Shown here one piece after another: positions 12,032 through 24,595 of a stretch of DNA of 64,000 bases (position 1 is the first letter of the stretch; the number at the start of each line of letters is the position of its first letter). The notes under the pieces were generated by a model. The model saw nothing but the letters and a program-made list of their open reading frames with translations. It made no database searches and was not told where the DNA came from. Origin of the DNA: Nissolia schottii (taxonomy: Eukaryota > Streptophyta > Magnoliopsida > Fabales > Fabaceae); assembly GCA_003254905.1 (NCBI GenBank), contig QANU01047900.1, positions 304,894 to 368,893 of the forward strand, read 5' to 3'. The position numbers and the translations under genes are program-made.

Positions 12032-12085
12032 GGGATAGACCTAGGGGGGGCGAGCATGGACCATGACCCCCCTACAATTTTTCTA
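12032..12085 (+). mobile_element. Possible hAT-type terminal fragment
   Basis: CAGGGATAGACCTAGGGGGG followed by an ACCATGACCCCCCTA stretch resembles the ends of plant hAT elements (CAGTGGCGGA...GGGGGG type). No matching opposite end or target duplication was found. Confidence 0.3.
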
Positions 12086-13877
12086 AGAAATCTACATATA
12101 GACATATTATGTGCATAAAAGATTATAACGTATTGACAATCTTAGTTGATTAACATTGATGGGTTACTATTGTACCAAATTTAAGTCTCACAATTTTTTT
12201 ACTTTTTTTTTTTACCCTTTTTCACATATGTATATATTACAACATACTTTTTATATATCTACTCTTAAACTTTATTTTTATCTTTTTATTGTACATTAGA
12301 AAATAAGTTCAACTTCAACTTAATGTTAATCACTATGAAATAAGTAGTTTATCCACATATTCTTTAATTGATAGTTTGATTTTTTTTTTATATGGACTAT
12401 TTTTGTTTTGACTACTACGGTCAATAGCTTTTTTCTAACAAGAATATTGTAAAGAATTATCTCATAAATAAGATTAATGATTAATTTCTTGTTAGTTATC
12501 TTCTAACGAGTATTAAGAGAAAGATTGCTAAAAATTTTGATTAAGAAAAATTCTCTCATTGACTATTTTTATGATATAGAGGACCGTCTTTGACACTCTT
12601 AAGTTTTTACAATTCCACATGCTACTCAATTTCTCCAATTTCAACAACTTTTAAAGTAAAATTCATCGAATGATAATAAAGTTTGATGAGTCTTACTTTA
12701 AAAATTGTTAAAAAATGAAAAAAAAAAATTAAGTGAGGAGAGTAAAACCTAAGATAATTCCAAAAAATTCTACATGTATATAATCCTAAAATATTTTTTG
12801 ATAAATACATTATAATTTTTTTTTTATATAAAACTTCTTTCTCTGTTTCGATCCATCTCCAATCATGTGTAACGAAGAAATTCTTTCCTGTACACCCTAC
12901 AGTGACAGTGAGTGGTTCTGCCACAAGTGCCTGAGAATTCTATTTTCAGTTGCCTTCACTCCTTGTGGAATCTCATTCACGTCATAAGAAAGTCAAAAGA
13001 ATCCCCTCTTTATATATTACAAACCCGGTTACATACTAATTCCGTGTTTCACATTCTTGGATTATGCTGCATTGGGACATTCTACTATTGCTCGTCGTTT
13101 TCCCTTTTCATATCACGGACTTGCATTTTTCGGTTTGGCCCGCCCACTATCCATGATTTTTACTCCGATTGAACTTCTTTTTCTTCAAATTTTGAAGGTA
13201 GTGTATTTGGACTAGGATTGAATTTACTAAGTACGATGGTTAATTTTCTTTCAAATAACTTCAAATGTGTCAACTAGGATAACCATTGAAGGATTGTGAA
13301 AAATGTTTGGCTACAAATTTAAAACGTTGAAACTATCTAATCAGAGAATTCATAATTACGTGACAAGGGTCCTTAGTACTACTGTTTTATGAGAATTTTA
13401 TAATTCAGCAATTACTGATTTTAAATATTGTGATTGAATGATGGCCGGGGTTGCTGCTGGCATTGTTGGCACGGCAGTGAATGTGACGCATGGGATTCTT
13501 CTCTGAAACACAGGAATCAGAATCTTGTTTAATTGATAACTTTGCAGCCTATAGCTTTTTTTTCAGTTACACAACACTTTACCAAGCACAAAATTTGGAG
13601 GGGTGAAGGGTGGCATAGGCCAGCGCCTATAGCTAGCTATGAGAGAAACCCTTTCACTTTTTTCGTTGGCTTAGCTAACCTAAGCTAGCAATAGAAGCTA
13701 TCTCTCTTATTATTACGCCTCCCTAAATCATTAATTAGAGCCTGTATAATTAAATCCCATATGAAGGCACAAGCACTCATTTTAGCTTTATCTACACACT
13801 TACACGGGATCACACACCTCCCTTGAAGATCGTATATATTTTAAGTTTTTCAGCCAACTAGAAATAATCGTTTGATT
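12086..13877. other. Gene-free AT-rich region
   Basis: Homopolymer A and T runs and short open frames without recognisable motifs. Near 13610-13700 several short palindromes (AGCTAGCTAT, CTAGCTTAGG-like) cluster. I see nothing that supports a gene. Confidence 0.45.
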
Positions 13878-14851
13878 GGTTAATACTCTATTTGGTCCTT
13901 CGACTTTATCCCATCGTCTTATTTGATTTCTCAACTTGAAAAAGTGACAAGCTAATATCTGAATTTTACAACCGTTAGACTCGTTAGTTAGACTCGTTAG
14001 TCCTTCAACCCACCATACTCGTAATAACCGATGATGTGTTCGTTAACAATTGACATTTTCTCACTCCTTTCTCCTAGTCAGCCACAAAATGATGTCATTT
14101 TGGTAGTCTAAGGACCATCCTGACCCAAAAAGTCTAGGGACTATTTAGTTCTTGTACCCCCACAACCACCACTTCCTCCACCTTGACCTTGAGTCCTCCA
14201 CCACCTTCAGCACACCACCACCACACCCTCATTCTCACAACCACCATCACCACTTCCTCCACCTTAACATTGAGTCCACCACCACGTACATCCTCATTCT
14301 CACCACCATCATTCATACCCCAAAAAGAAAAATTAAACACAAGAAGCATTTTGTGGACTCTTCTTGTGTTTTCTTTTGGAGTATGAGTGATGGTGGTGGT
14401 GGTGGGAATGAGGGTGTAGGTGGTGGTGGTGATGGAAAAGAGGGAGTGGTGGTGGTGGTGGTGATGGGAACGAGGGAGTGGTGGATATGGTGGTGAATTC
14501 AAGGTCAAAGTGAAGGAAGTGTTGGTTGTGGGGGTGCAGGGACTAAATAGTCCCTTAACTTTTTTGGCCAAGTTGGTCTTTAGACTTTTTTGACCATTGG
14601 TCTTTAGATTTTTTTTGGCTAGATTAGTTCCTGAACCATCAAAACAACATCCTTTCGAGCTTAATTGGGAGAGAGGAGAGAGAAAATGTCATTGTTAACG
14701 AACATGTCAACGGCCGTTAGGGGGTCTAGTGGAGGGAGGGACTAATGAATCTAACAGTTACAAAGTCTAGGGACTAACATGTCACTTTTTTAAGTTGAAG
14801 GACCAAATAGGACGATGGGGTAAAGTTTAAGGACTAAATAATGTATTAACC
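13878..14851. mobile_element. Long inverted-repeat (foldback) element, family 2, with a GGT/ACC-rich core
   Basis: Ends GGTTAATAC (13878) and GTATTAACC (14851) are exact complements. Inwards, CTATTTGGTCCTTC / GAAGGACCAAATAG and AAAAAGTGACA / TGTCACTTTTT pair across ~970 bases. The core (14150-14510) holds CCACCACC on the left and GGTGGTGG on the right, so even the simple-sequence core is inverted. It creates many spurious Pro/His/Gly-rich open frames, which are not genes. No clear target duplication. Confidence 0.75.
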
Positions 14852-16352
14852 CTAGTTTAATTATTTGCACTTTAATGAGAATAGAAGGGAAAATGAGTTA
14901 ATTTGTTTTCGCCAAAAAATTGAGTCATTTTTCTAAAAATTTGTTACGGACTAATTTTGAAATGGACTAAAATGGAATATACTCTTAAGCTCATGCTGAG
15001 ATAAGCTTGCACAAAACAATTTGGCCCAAAATAGGGTTGAGCATATGAGACATTAAACCTATAGCCATAATGAAGCTAACACGTAATTCACCATAATGAT
15101 GATTAAGTAGCGTTACAAAATCCCAACAGATTAAGAATTAGAATATAAGAAAGATTAAGAAAAATAAGTAGGTGCATGTTATTTTAAAATATACTCTCAC
15201 TAAGATATTGAAGTGACTTGAGCGTTGAAGTAGTATTGTATATATCCCATCAAAGCTGGCACAATTCAAACCGTCATGCTGAATGCATCACGGAGCTCGC
15301 TCATTCCAATCGAACGTAAGTTTTAGGTAATATCTTTCTTGGATTGAATTACTTGAGAACAAAATCATAAAATGAACCTTTTTTCTTGTTCCTGAATCTT
15401 TAACAGAAAAACTAAATGGAATACTAAAAGGAATAAATTACAAACGCACAGTACAGTACCTGTACATTATCCGTGGGATGGTTGCTGTGCTTAGTAATGT
15501 AAGTCACAAAATCTCACATGTTTGGATAGTAAGGAGTTAATGATGTGTGTGTGAATAAAGGAGGAATATAATTACTATTCCAAACATGACTAATATATGA
15601 GAATTTTAACTTTAGGTCTACTAATCTTTTTAATTATTTTTAATTATACACTTGTCAAAATCTGATTGATTTTTGTTTAAAATTTTGATAAGTATATAAC
15701 TGGAGATGGTTAAAAGGATTAGTAGGCCTAAAATTATGATTCCCAAGCATCACTCTTCCAAACATATGAAGATGACTTGTGCCCACGACTACACACAAAC
15801 CCTGTTTTTGTTACATATTGAAAATGTTCATCCAAAGTCACAATCTCTCCCAAGAATATATGGAAAGGAAATCATTATCGTCACAATGATGATGGTTTTT
15901 CTCATGAAGGAGAGAAAATTCATCCACAACCATGGTCACCACATGTTCCCAGTGTAAGTGTTAGGGGAGATAACGAATTTGAATGGGTCGAAGCAGGAGC
16001 CGAAGATGGTGGCAACCTAACCATCCTCTACGAGCTCAACAATGATTCTCCTTCCATACCACTTTGTCAGTGTCCACCATGCCCCCTCACCACTCCAGGT
16101 TTTGGATGTTGTTGCGTAAGTGAGTGTCCTAGTGGTGAGTTTGTGGAAGGGCGTAAGTGCGAATGAAGAAAGGTGCAGGCACTGATGATGATGATAGGGT
16201 TCATGTGAGTGAGAAGCTAAGAGAAGGTGTAGGTGAGAGTGAAGAGAGTTGTGAGGATGAGGGTAATGATGAGGATGTGGGCTCTGATGGTGTGAGAAAT
16301 GGTGAGGGTGATGATGATGACGATGAATTGATAATAGGGGATTGGGTTTAGT
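14852..16352. other. Gene-free region with low-complexity frames
   Basis: Around 16150-16330 a GATGA/GGTGA-rich tract generates an acidic 64-aa frame (+) and a His-rich 113-aa frame (-). Both are simple-sequence products and have no initiation or homology support. Confidence 0.45.
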
Positions 16353-16703
16353 GGTCATGTACGTGGCATGTGACTAACATGTGGCCATGTTAGCAATTAA
16401 TGTTCAAATGGATGGAAGAAACTAAAACCTAACAAAAAAATTATGAGGGATTATTTTTTAATGAAAATTTTATAAGAGATAAAAAATAAAAGTCACGATT
16501 TATGAGGGACTCAAAACTGAATTAACTCACAGTCACATGACCAAGTTAACTGTCATTTCAACGGTTAATGACCTAAATGAACGGTAAAGACTAAAATATA
16601 ATAAAAAAATTATGAGAGATGATTTCTTTATAAAAAAATTTATGAAAGGTAACAAAACAAAATTTACAATTTATAAAAAAATTAAAAACAGAATTAACCC
16701 TAC
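16353..16703. repeat. Two tandem arms of foldback family 1, copy B
   Basis: Units 16353-16525 and 16526-16703 both match the right arm of the 11501-11975 element. Shared order: CATGTGACTAA or CACATGACCAA, GGTTAATGA/CAATTAATG, GACTAAAAC, AAATTATGAGGGA, and AATTAAC ends. They are in the same orientation, so this copy is a head-to-tail pair rather than a palindrome. Confidence 0.65.
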
Positions 16704-17087
16704 TCCCACTCCCAACCTCATCACCATCACCATTACCAAGTCGTGCCACTGCTCCCCCTCACAACCCCTAAAACACCCACCCCCCAGGCCCCCCAATTTG
16801 TTGAGCTAATTTCATGAAAAAAAATATTTGGTTAAAATACCTAAACAAAGGTTTTGTTAGCCGATTATGCAGGGATGGATTGACTAGCTTAGAGTCCTTA
16901 GTAAGACTAATTTTGACACGTGAGAATTGCAAATTTGCAATCACATGGGAGACGCAGGTATATGGTTACAATTTCAGCCATTGATTTGATAACTACATCT
17001 ATTTTTGTTGCAGATTAAGAATGAACATGCTGAAGGTACCATTTTCCTACACAAATTCTTCAAATGCTTTTGAACACGGCTAAAACA

Positions 17088-17481
17088 TCATGTCTTGACC
17101 CAAAATCTTTAAGTAATGAGTTTATAAGTCTTCTCACTTATATATATATACTCTTTACTTAGCTCATCATCAACTAGTATGAGGTTTTTTACACTCACAC
17201 TTGAAACTCAACGATTTTTCACTCAAGTGTGAGGCTCTCCAGGATACTCAACTAGACCGATCCAAACCACTGTCTCTGATACCATATTGGGAAGGAGAAC
17301 CCAAAACACGAGGAGATCAACACTGATGAACTAACTAAAAAAGTCATACAAGTTGGTTGGACGTCACATCTTAACTTAAAATCTTAAGACAATGGGTTTA
17401 TAATTCCTCTCACTTATATACTTTTTAGTTAACTCATCATCAACTAATGTGAGACTATTTACACACATTTAAAACTCAACA
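17088..17481 (-). mobile_element. TRIM-like miniature LTR retrotransposon (one LTR truncated)
   Basis: On the minus strand, an LTR begins TGTTGAG at 17481 and ends at 17285. It is followed at once by TGGTATCAGAGA (17284 downwards), complementary to the initiator tRNA-Met 3' end. About 70 bases of internal DNA follow, including a CACACTTGAGTG stretch where a polypurine tract is expected. A second LTR starts at about 17213 (TTGAGTTTCAAG). The two LTRs match over ~125 bases (TAGTTGATGATGAG; GTATATA...AAGTGAGA; CTTATAAAC/ATTATAAAC). No coding capacity, and total below 0.45 kb. The second LTR loses similarity below ~17090. Confidence 0.7.
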
Positions 17482-19855
17482 AAAGGCAAGACCAATGGGG
17501 ATTGGGTTTTTTTTTTTTCCCTTCTTTCTCAAGAGTATTTTGGAATTTAGAAAATATTTTGAAGATAAAGGAGGTGAGTGTAAATATGTAAACTAGAGTA
17601 GAGACTACTATTATACTCATAAAGATAAGGGGATGCCGGTGTAATTAACCTTATATTTTGGCTCTCACTTTACCCTAAGATAATGGGCATTAACGTTAAA
17701 TTTTGAAATTTAATCAATCGTTCAAAACATTACATTATTATTTTCAATATTTTTTATTCCTGAACAAATGGTACTACGTTAAAAGGATGATTCCCTATCC
17801 AAATGCTCATCCGCAGTGCTTGCTCGCTCCTCAAGAAGACATCTTTGTTACACAAATCAATTGCCAAATCTGCTCTGCTTTAACACTGTTGCTGGGAATA
17901 CAATTTAAGAGCAGATTTGGCATGCTCCAATGCACCGTCTCACGGACTTCTTGATTTTTAGATAATATTTTTTTTAGTCTAATGTTAAAGGATAATTTAA
18001 AGGACTTGTATTTGACTTTTATTACAAACATGTAATATGTTTAAACCAAAAACATATCTATCTTTGAAAAAAAAAATATAGGTTTCCCAATACCCAATAA
18101 AGAGGTAACAAAGAAAAGCGAAGCGAATGCAATATTACCCAATCTCAAGCGGAGTTAAGTGTGATTTTCGCATAAGCAAAACTGTCTGCTATATTGTTAA
18201 ATCCTGTTCTTCTCAGTCAATCCTATTCCTAGCGGCTGTAGCGAGTTAAAAGTGTTCATACTTCGCGCGTTCGTTGTGCAATTAAATACAATAATAACCA
18301 CTGCATCATCATCAAGTTGTGTAGAGTCTAAGCTAGATACTAGTCAATTGAAACGCGAAAGTCCAACTCTAGTGCGAAGATGATCGTACACACCCACAAC
18401 CAAATGATCTTTCTGTCCTCGTATAAGAAGACAGTAAAGCTAACCGCCCTTAGCATTCCATAGGTATCAAACTTTGTAGGTCACGGTGCTAATAATTATC
18501 GGTTTTATCTTCTATCTTGCTTGATCATATATGTGACACGATTCCCTCTTTTTTCTTTTTCTTTCACTTTTTTTGTTGTGTTTTGTGTGAATATCTCAAA
18601 AGTTTGAGATTTAATGGAAAAAAACCCTCTCAGTTGCACAAACCGCAAAGGAAGATAATAAAATTATAAAAATAATTTTTGTGAACAAAGTTCCAAATCC
18701 TTCACCTAACCTCTACATTTTCAACAAGACTTTCAATATAAGAGGCCTGATACCTAGATCCGTAAGACTCCTCACATTGTTGTTGTCTACTCATATCCTA
18801 ACCAATTCTCCTTGCAGATCTTTAAAGGCCAACAAAAATTTACAAAACAATTAACGAATTACAATCACAATTCCAATAATTAATAATTTTTTTATTTTAT
18901 CAAATAAATCACTCATATTTCTCTAAAATCAATTAAAATAATCACAAATATTATGACCATAATTACAATTAAAACATAAATCTCTTAAAAATAAAAAAAA
19001 ATTATTAATTACCATTTTTTTCATAAGAATTTGGGTCAAACCCAACCAAAATACTAAATAAAGAGACAAGTGAATGATTTTTTCTCTTAACACAACCCTA
19101 CTACAACAGTCCTTTAAGATTGAATTGCGGAGGATGCACAAACACTTTATTTCATTTATAAAAAATGAGGGAAATCAAACTTTATATCACTTGGTTATAA
19201 CAATCTCACCCTTGCTATTCTTCTATTGATGAATTCCCTTCACTTGTGTTAAAAAATCAATTGTTGGAGATATATATATATATAGAAATAGTAGTATTAT
19301 TTTGACTCACTTGACATAAAATATTGTATTAAGTTATATTATATCCATCATTCAATGAAATCCCAATAGAATTTATACTTTATTTAGATCTCCTCCCATA
19401 ATAAATAAGATATGAGTCTATATAATATTTTATGATAGATAAATACATGTTATTTTTCTTTCGAACATACAATACAAGTTTGTAGGGTTGATTCAGTGCG
19501 TGAGTTAGGGAGGGATTGCGAATGGGAGACATCCCCACATTGGTGTGATATTATTATTAGATGCAAGGTCATAGTCATTTCTTTCTTTCTAGTGTACCCT
19601 CCATTTATGACCCTCCCTTTGTCTTTTGCATCCATTCCCTTTCTCCATCCACTCAAATGCTCTTTGCCTTCCCCCCTCCCCCCTCCCCCTCCCTCCCTAC
19701 ACTATCACCTTTTTGCCACTTGACTACTTGATTTTCACCTTTCACCCTCTCGATCTCTTTCTATCTTTCTGTCTATGTATCCGTTTGTCACTCTCTCTCC
19801 CAATTAGGGTTTCTATTTAGGGGTGCTCCTGCTCCTCAACAAATCAGAGGCTTAT
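17482..19855. other. Gene-free region and LOB-type gene promoter
   Basis: AT-rich with no coding support. The last 250 bases change character, with pyrimidine tracts (CCCCCCTCCCC near 19670-19700, CTCTCTCTCC near 19790), typical of a plant core promoter. Confidence 0.5.
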
Positions 19856-19862
19856 CTATATA
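19856..19862 (+). promoter_or_regulatory. Candidate TATA box of the LOB-type gene
   Basis: CTATATA about 30 bases before a purine-rich leader that ends in a good donor at 19945. Position fits a core promoter for the spliced leader. No experimental support. Confidence 0.4.
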
Positions 19863-19945
19863 CCTCTCATTGGCTTTTGTCTTTGGGAGGTGCAAAAAAA
19901 GAGCAGCTTCTCAAGGACCTCCAACAAGGGAAGAAAAAGAAAAAG

Positions 19946-20786
19946 GTATATATATGTATATACACACATATACTTACCTTTTATTTCATCTGATCAAAGA
20001 AACCTAGATATGCATCACAAACAGGTAAAACCATGGTCATATATATATGTAGCTTCCTTCTTTGCAAGCTACTTTGCTTTATTATTAGATATTCTCTGTT
20101 TTTGTTTCTTTCAATTGAAGTTACTTTTAGTAGACAAAACGGATACCTTGTTTTTAGGGCTTTTCTATTTCTGATGTAGCCAAGGAACATAATCATGGCT
20201 TGTTGCAGCAGCCGGGTTTTGTTTCAGAAGGAAATCATGTAGCATGACTTGCTTCTTGATCATGCAGCTCATCCATTGTTCCAGCTGAAGAAAGATATAC
20301 ATGTACAGATAAAAAAGTGTTCAAACAAACTCAGAAAATAATCTAAAGGTTAAAATTAATTCATACCAAAAACGACTTTGCAGAGAGGGCTTCATGTTTA
20401 AAATTTTCTTTCTTTAAAAAAAGAAAAAAAAAAGTAAGAGAGAAGGGAAAGAAGGAAAATATATTTTTCAGAAAAGGAAACAATAAGAAAATTAAAAAGA
20501 GGAAGGAAAGGAAATTAAAATTATTCCGATTCTGCAACAATAGTAACAAAGATTCCACAGCCAGCTCATTTCAGTAACTATCTTTAATCACCATATCAAA
20601 TTGAGCAGAAAAGATAAAAGAAAGTAAAATTGAGAGGTGCAATTAACTGAAGAAGTAGCAGCAGATCCAATTTTCCGGATCATGCAGTTTTCACCTCTCT
20701 CTCATCATAACATTAGCTTGAAGTCCAAAAAGTGCTTACTTTGTTAATTCCTTTTATTTATGCTAAAAAAGAGATTTCCACTGCAG
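19946..20786 (+). other. Probable 5'UTR intron of the LOB-type gene
   Basis: The donor GAAAAAG|GTATATA at 19945/19946 follows a purine-rich leader. The acceptor CCACTGCAG at 20786 lies ten bases before the start codon. The intervening 841 bases are T-rich with many stops. 5'UTR introns are found in related LBD genes. Confidence 0.5.
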
Positions 20787-20796
20787 GAAAAAAGGA

Positions 20797-21384
20797 ATGG
20801 CGTCGTCGAGCTCCTACAATTCCCCCTGCGCGGCGTGCAAGTTCCTGAGGAGGAAGTGCATCCCTGGCTGCATCTTCGCCCCTTACTTCCCTCCTGAAGA
20901 GCCTCACAAGTTCGCCAACGTCCACAAGATCTTCGGCGCCAGCAACGTCACCAAGCTCCTCAACGACCTCCTCCCCCACCAGAGGGAGGACGCCGTCAAC
21001 TCCCTCGCCTACGAGGCCGAGGCCCGCGTCAGGGACCCCGTCTACGGCTGCGTTGGCGCCATCTCCTTCCTTCAGAGGCAGGTCCAGCGCCTCCAGAAGG
21101 ACCTTGATGCCGCCAACGCAGATCTCCTGCGCTTCTCCTTCGCCGACATCCCTCCTCCGCCCCCGCAGATGCCTCAACTCAATTCGGTTCAGCAGATTAA
21201 TCCGCAGAGGCAGTTTAATCTCAGAATTATTGGTAATGATCATGAAATTAGTAGCACCGGGTTTAGTAATAATCGCCAAAATAATCCTAATGCTAATTAT
21301 TCCTTTCCTTATTCCCTTCCTTGGGCTGATGTCTCGGAAGAGGACATCAGCGAGGGAGGAGGAGGTGCTGGAGTTAATTTGTGA
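20797..21384 (+). CDS. LOB: LOB-domain (LBD class I) transcription factor, LOB-like
   Basis: Nuclear DNA-binding regulator of lateral-organ boundaries in the LBD/ASL family. 195 aa in one frame. The LOB domain has the cysteine block C11-X2-C14-X6-C21-X3-C25, the GAS block around FGASN (46-50), and a leucine-zipper-like coiled coil at about 86-110. The N-terminus (MASSSSYNSPCAAC) and the whole domain are closest to Arabidopsis LOB itself (At5g63090) rather than AS2. The C-terminus is Pro/Gln then Asn-rich and ends SLPWADVSEED with a Gly-rich tail. This variable part differs from the Arabidopsis protein, as is usual. The start has a family-typical N-terminus. The domain is GC-rich and the tail AT-rich. 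It lies 11 kb downstream of HDA6 and the methyltransferase on the same strand. Confidence 0.94.
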   Translation: MASSSSYNSPCAACKFLRRKCIPGCIFAPYFPPEEPHKFANVHKIFGASNVTKLLNDLLPHQREDAVNSLAYEAEARVRDPVYGCVGAISFLQRQVQRLQKDLDAANADLLRFSFADIPPPPPQMPQLNSVQQINPQRQFNLRIIGNDHEISSTGFSNNRQNNPNANYSFPYSLPWADVSEEDISEGGGGAGVNL

Positions 21385-22759
21385 AATTAATGTTTGCACT
21401 TTGCAGTATTATACCCCACTGACCCAATCTAGGGTTTATAATGCTTTTTGATGAGGCATGGACTTGCAAGATGCTTGTTCCTAATGGTATGGTGATATTA
21501 TATATATTATATGGACTACTTATATTTTACTGTGTAGACTTGCTTGGACTCTTATGGTATAGGTGTGGTTGAAGGTCTACTACTGTTTTGTCTTTTAATT
21601 TTTATTTTGTGGCTATCTTTTTTATCCCCCTTTTTCCTAGATGATGACGAGCATATGTGTAATGTTTTTAAAAACCTACCCTAGGCTTTAGAGGCTAAAA
21701 CAAGTTGGTAGAACATGCATAGTAGTATAATAAATTATGTATGGCTATAGTAGACCTTTTGTGTATTTAGGGCAACTCTAGCTAGGCATGTGCAATGTGG
21801 TGCGGAGTTGACATTATCTGCCATTGTTTATATGATATCTATGAATAAAACGAGTTATAACATTGCTTGACTGCAAAGGCTAACTCTATCTTTAGGCTAT
21901 ATATTCCTTCTGCCTGTGTTTTTCTGCTAATTAATTTGCTCTTATTTATGGACCACCCTTTCACTTTCTCCTCGTGTTATATCACTGATCTCTTGTTACC
22001 CTCATTTTGAATGCATTAAATGGTTGTTTTCCTTTCTTACATACCTGATTTAGTAAGCTAACCATTGTAAGTTGAAAAATCAATGTTACTTGAACCATTT
22101 CATAATATATATTTAAAGATGACATTTAAGATATCTCTTAAATATTAGTTGAAGATCTATGAGTCTCAATTTTTGTAAGTGTATTCCTTCAAGTCAAATT
22201 AATAAAGTGATATAAACAATATTACTAGATATTATTAATATGTTATTGGTACTTGCAAGTTTACTTCACCATGTCTTAAATGGCTCTCATAAAATATTCT
22301 GCATTGGGTCACGAATAGACAGTTTTTCCCAAAGCATTACTGGCAAGTACTGTCAGTCAGTGACAAACACAAAGGCAAAGAGATATATTAAGCTTCAGTG
22401 CAGGCTAGTACTCCCCTCAATCTCACGCAGTGGCTGAGTTTTATAGACTTGTCATGTTAACGTCTGTCCCTTCCTGATCATAATAATCCAACAACATCTT
22501 GTTGCTATCTACCTTTATTTTATGATATCTTGAAAAACTACATGGGGTGTGGTATCATTGGGTATGGTGTTCGATGAGCTCTCAACTAACAGGAAAAAAG
22601 GAGCAGTGGTTTCTCTGAAGTTTGTGTCCTCGACCCTGCTGCGCCTGCAGCAATCCAAGCTAGTTTGAATTGTAGTTTTCATCATGTGTACTAGGAAAAA
22701 AAAGGTTGGGATGATGAATATCTAAGCTCCATATCCCAGAATTGATTTCTTTAATCAAA

Positions 22760-22760
<1 letters not shown>
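21385..22760. other. 3' flank of LOB and gene-free DNA
   Basis: AT-rich sequence, presumably including the LOB 3'UTR. I see no recognised repeat boundary and no homologous frame. Confidence 0.45.

Positions 22761-22761
<1 letters not shown>

Positions 22762-22802
<41 letters not shown>
22762..22802. repeat. (TA)n microsatellite
   Basis: About 20 uninterrupted TA units. Confidence 0.95.
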
Positions 22803-22805
<3 letters not shown>

Positions 22806-23911
22806 GAAATAGTGAGCCACTGTCGCTGTCCTTGTTGGATCCAATACATATATTAAGTAGCTAGTAGTAGTAGCAGTTCATCCTTAGCTAGGGCTTTCAG
22901 CTTTTGTTTCTCTTGTTTTCATTACTATTTTTATTTTTTAATCTATAGCCCTTTGAAACTGTTGCTATCAACCACTCACCCCACAGACAATAGAGTGAAG
23001 TGCAGCATGGCCCCCCCTTCTCTCATAGACTGCAGCTACAACTTGCATGATCATATCCATTTCATTAGCCTGCTAACTATACATAAATATAAAACTGTTA
23101 TGCATGTAGTAGCTTCATTAACTAAATAATTGAATATAATTGAATAACCTAATAGTCCTTATTATCTTTCTCATTAAACCCTTTTCTTACTGGGCGAATA
23201 CTAGTTTGCAATATCTAACACATGTAAAATCCTGCACCTATCTCTGTAAGATGAGCAAGAATCCCAGAAGTTGCTGCAAAAAAACAAAGTTGTGATGGGA
23301 GAAAAAAAATAGGGTTAGGGTTTTTTTCCATTCAAATCCCCTGAAGAAAAGTGACAGTAAAACCTTTCATTCCAAAGGTTCTAACTTAAATTTAGAACCT
23401 TGGAGCGTGCTACCCTCGACCGAGCTCCCGGTGACCAATTTGGTCCAGGGGCAAAAGCATGAAATTTAAAATTTATGGGGACTCTTTTGCAAAAACGATA
23501 TAACTATTTTATTTTACAAATAGGTCCCTTCGTACCTAATTAATAAAACATTAATTAACCCAATCCTTCTATTTGTCGTTGATTTCGCGAGTAAAGCGGA
23601 GGAATCGTCTTCAAAGCTCGTGCACTCCACTTCTCCGTTGCCATGAGCCGAGGAGCGCTACGGTGGTGACGCGATGGCCAGGAACGCATGCTTACATTTT
23701 TGTATTGCGTGATGTGGTTCGATTTTTGCAGGGAAGGGGAATGGCGAAATAAGGATTTAGAGGGTATGCTTAGGGTTTGAAGGAGGGATAGAGGGCGTTA
23801 GAGGACGATAGAAAAATTGGAGGAGGATGAAGTTTGGTGTCCATGTTTATTGGATTCTGTCCGTTAGCTTTTTCTTCATACTTCCATTGTCATTTATTCA
23901 CGGTCATAGAT

Positions 23912-24595
23912 CTAAGCTATGTTGTATAGGTACTCTCACTTTTTGAAAAGTACCGTATGAGTGTGTACTGGGTAAGGGTACGCTATGAGCATACTCAGGT
24001 ATAGTGTATCCAATTTTTTTTTCTAAAAATATAGAACGTGTATGACTTTAGGTACGGTTAGATATGATACGATAGTTGACTAAAATTAAATCATTTTGAT
24101 TTTTTTTTAAGTTTAACTTATTAATAAGATCTTAATAAAGAAAAATACTGTAACTCTTCTTTCAATCCTCTATGCCTTCTCCTTTAATCTGAGTCATTGT
24201 CTTTGGCAATGTGGCCTCCTTTAATCCGCTCCCTTGCCTTTGGCAATGCGACCTTGTCTCTAACGTTCTCGTTTTCCTTCTTTAGAATCACATGCAACAA
24301 GGATCACCATTATGCGACCTTGTCTCCGTCAAATTCTCATTCCTCTCTCTTCTGCTAATTTTTTGTAATAAAGAATTGAAGAAAATGATTTTGATTTTTT
24401 CTTTTGTGGTTACTTTTGAAATAGATATTTACATTAGTTATCTTGTGAAATTTTTTTATTATATATAATTTATTAAATTTTTTTATATATAGTCAACAAA
24501 CCCATACTCCAATTTTTCAAAAAAATTTCGTACCACTTACCCGTATATGTACCAGTATCATACTGGTACCCCGTGCAACATAGGATCTAAGAACT
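23912..24595. mobile_element. Possible inverted-repeat element
   Basis: ATAGATCTAAGCTATGTTGT at the left pairs loosely with GCAACATAGGATCTAAG at the right. GTAC/GGTAC-rich stretches follow each end (GGTAC, GTACC, GGTACCCC). Arms are short and imperfect, so the element is tentative. Confidence 0.35.

Noticed and set aside
14134-14571. Long Pro/His/Gly-rich frames on both strands
   Set aside because: Translations of CCACC/GGTGG simple sequence inside a foldback element.
20758-21451. 213-aa minus and 132-aa plus frames overlapping LOB
   Set aside because: Antisense and alternative-frame shadows of the LOB domain coding sequence.
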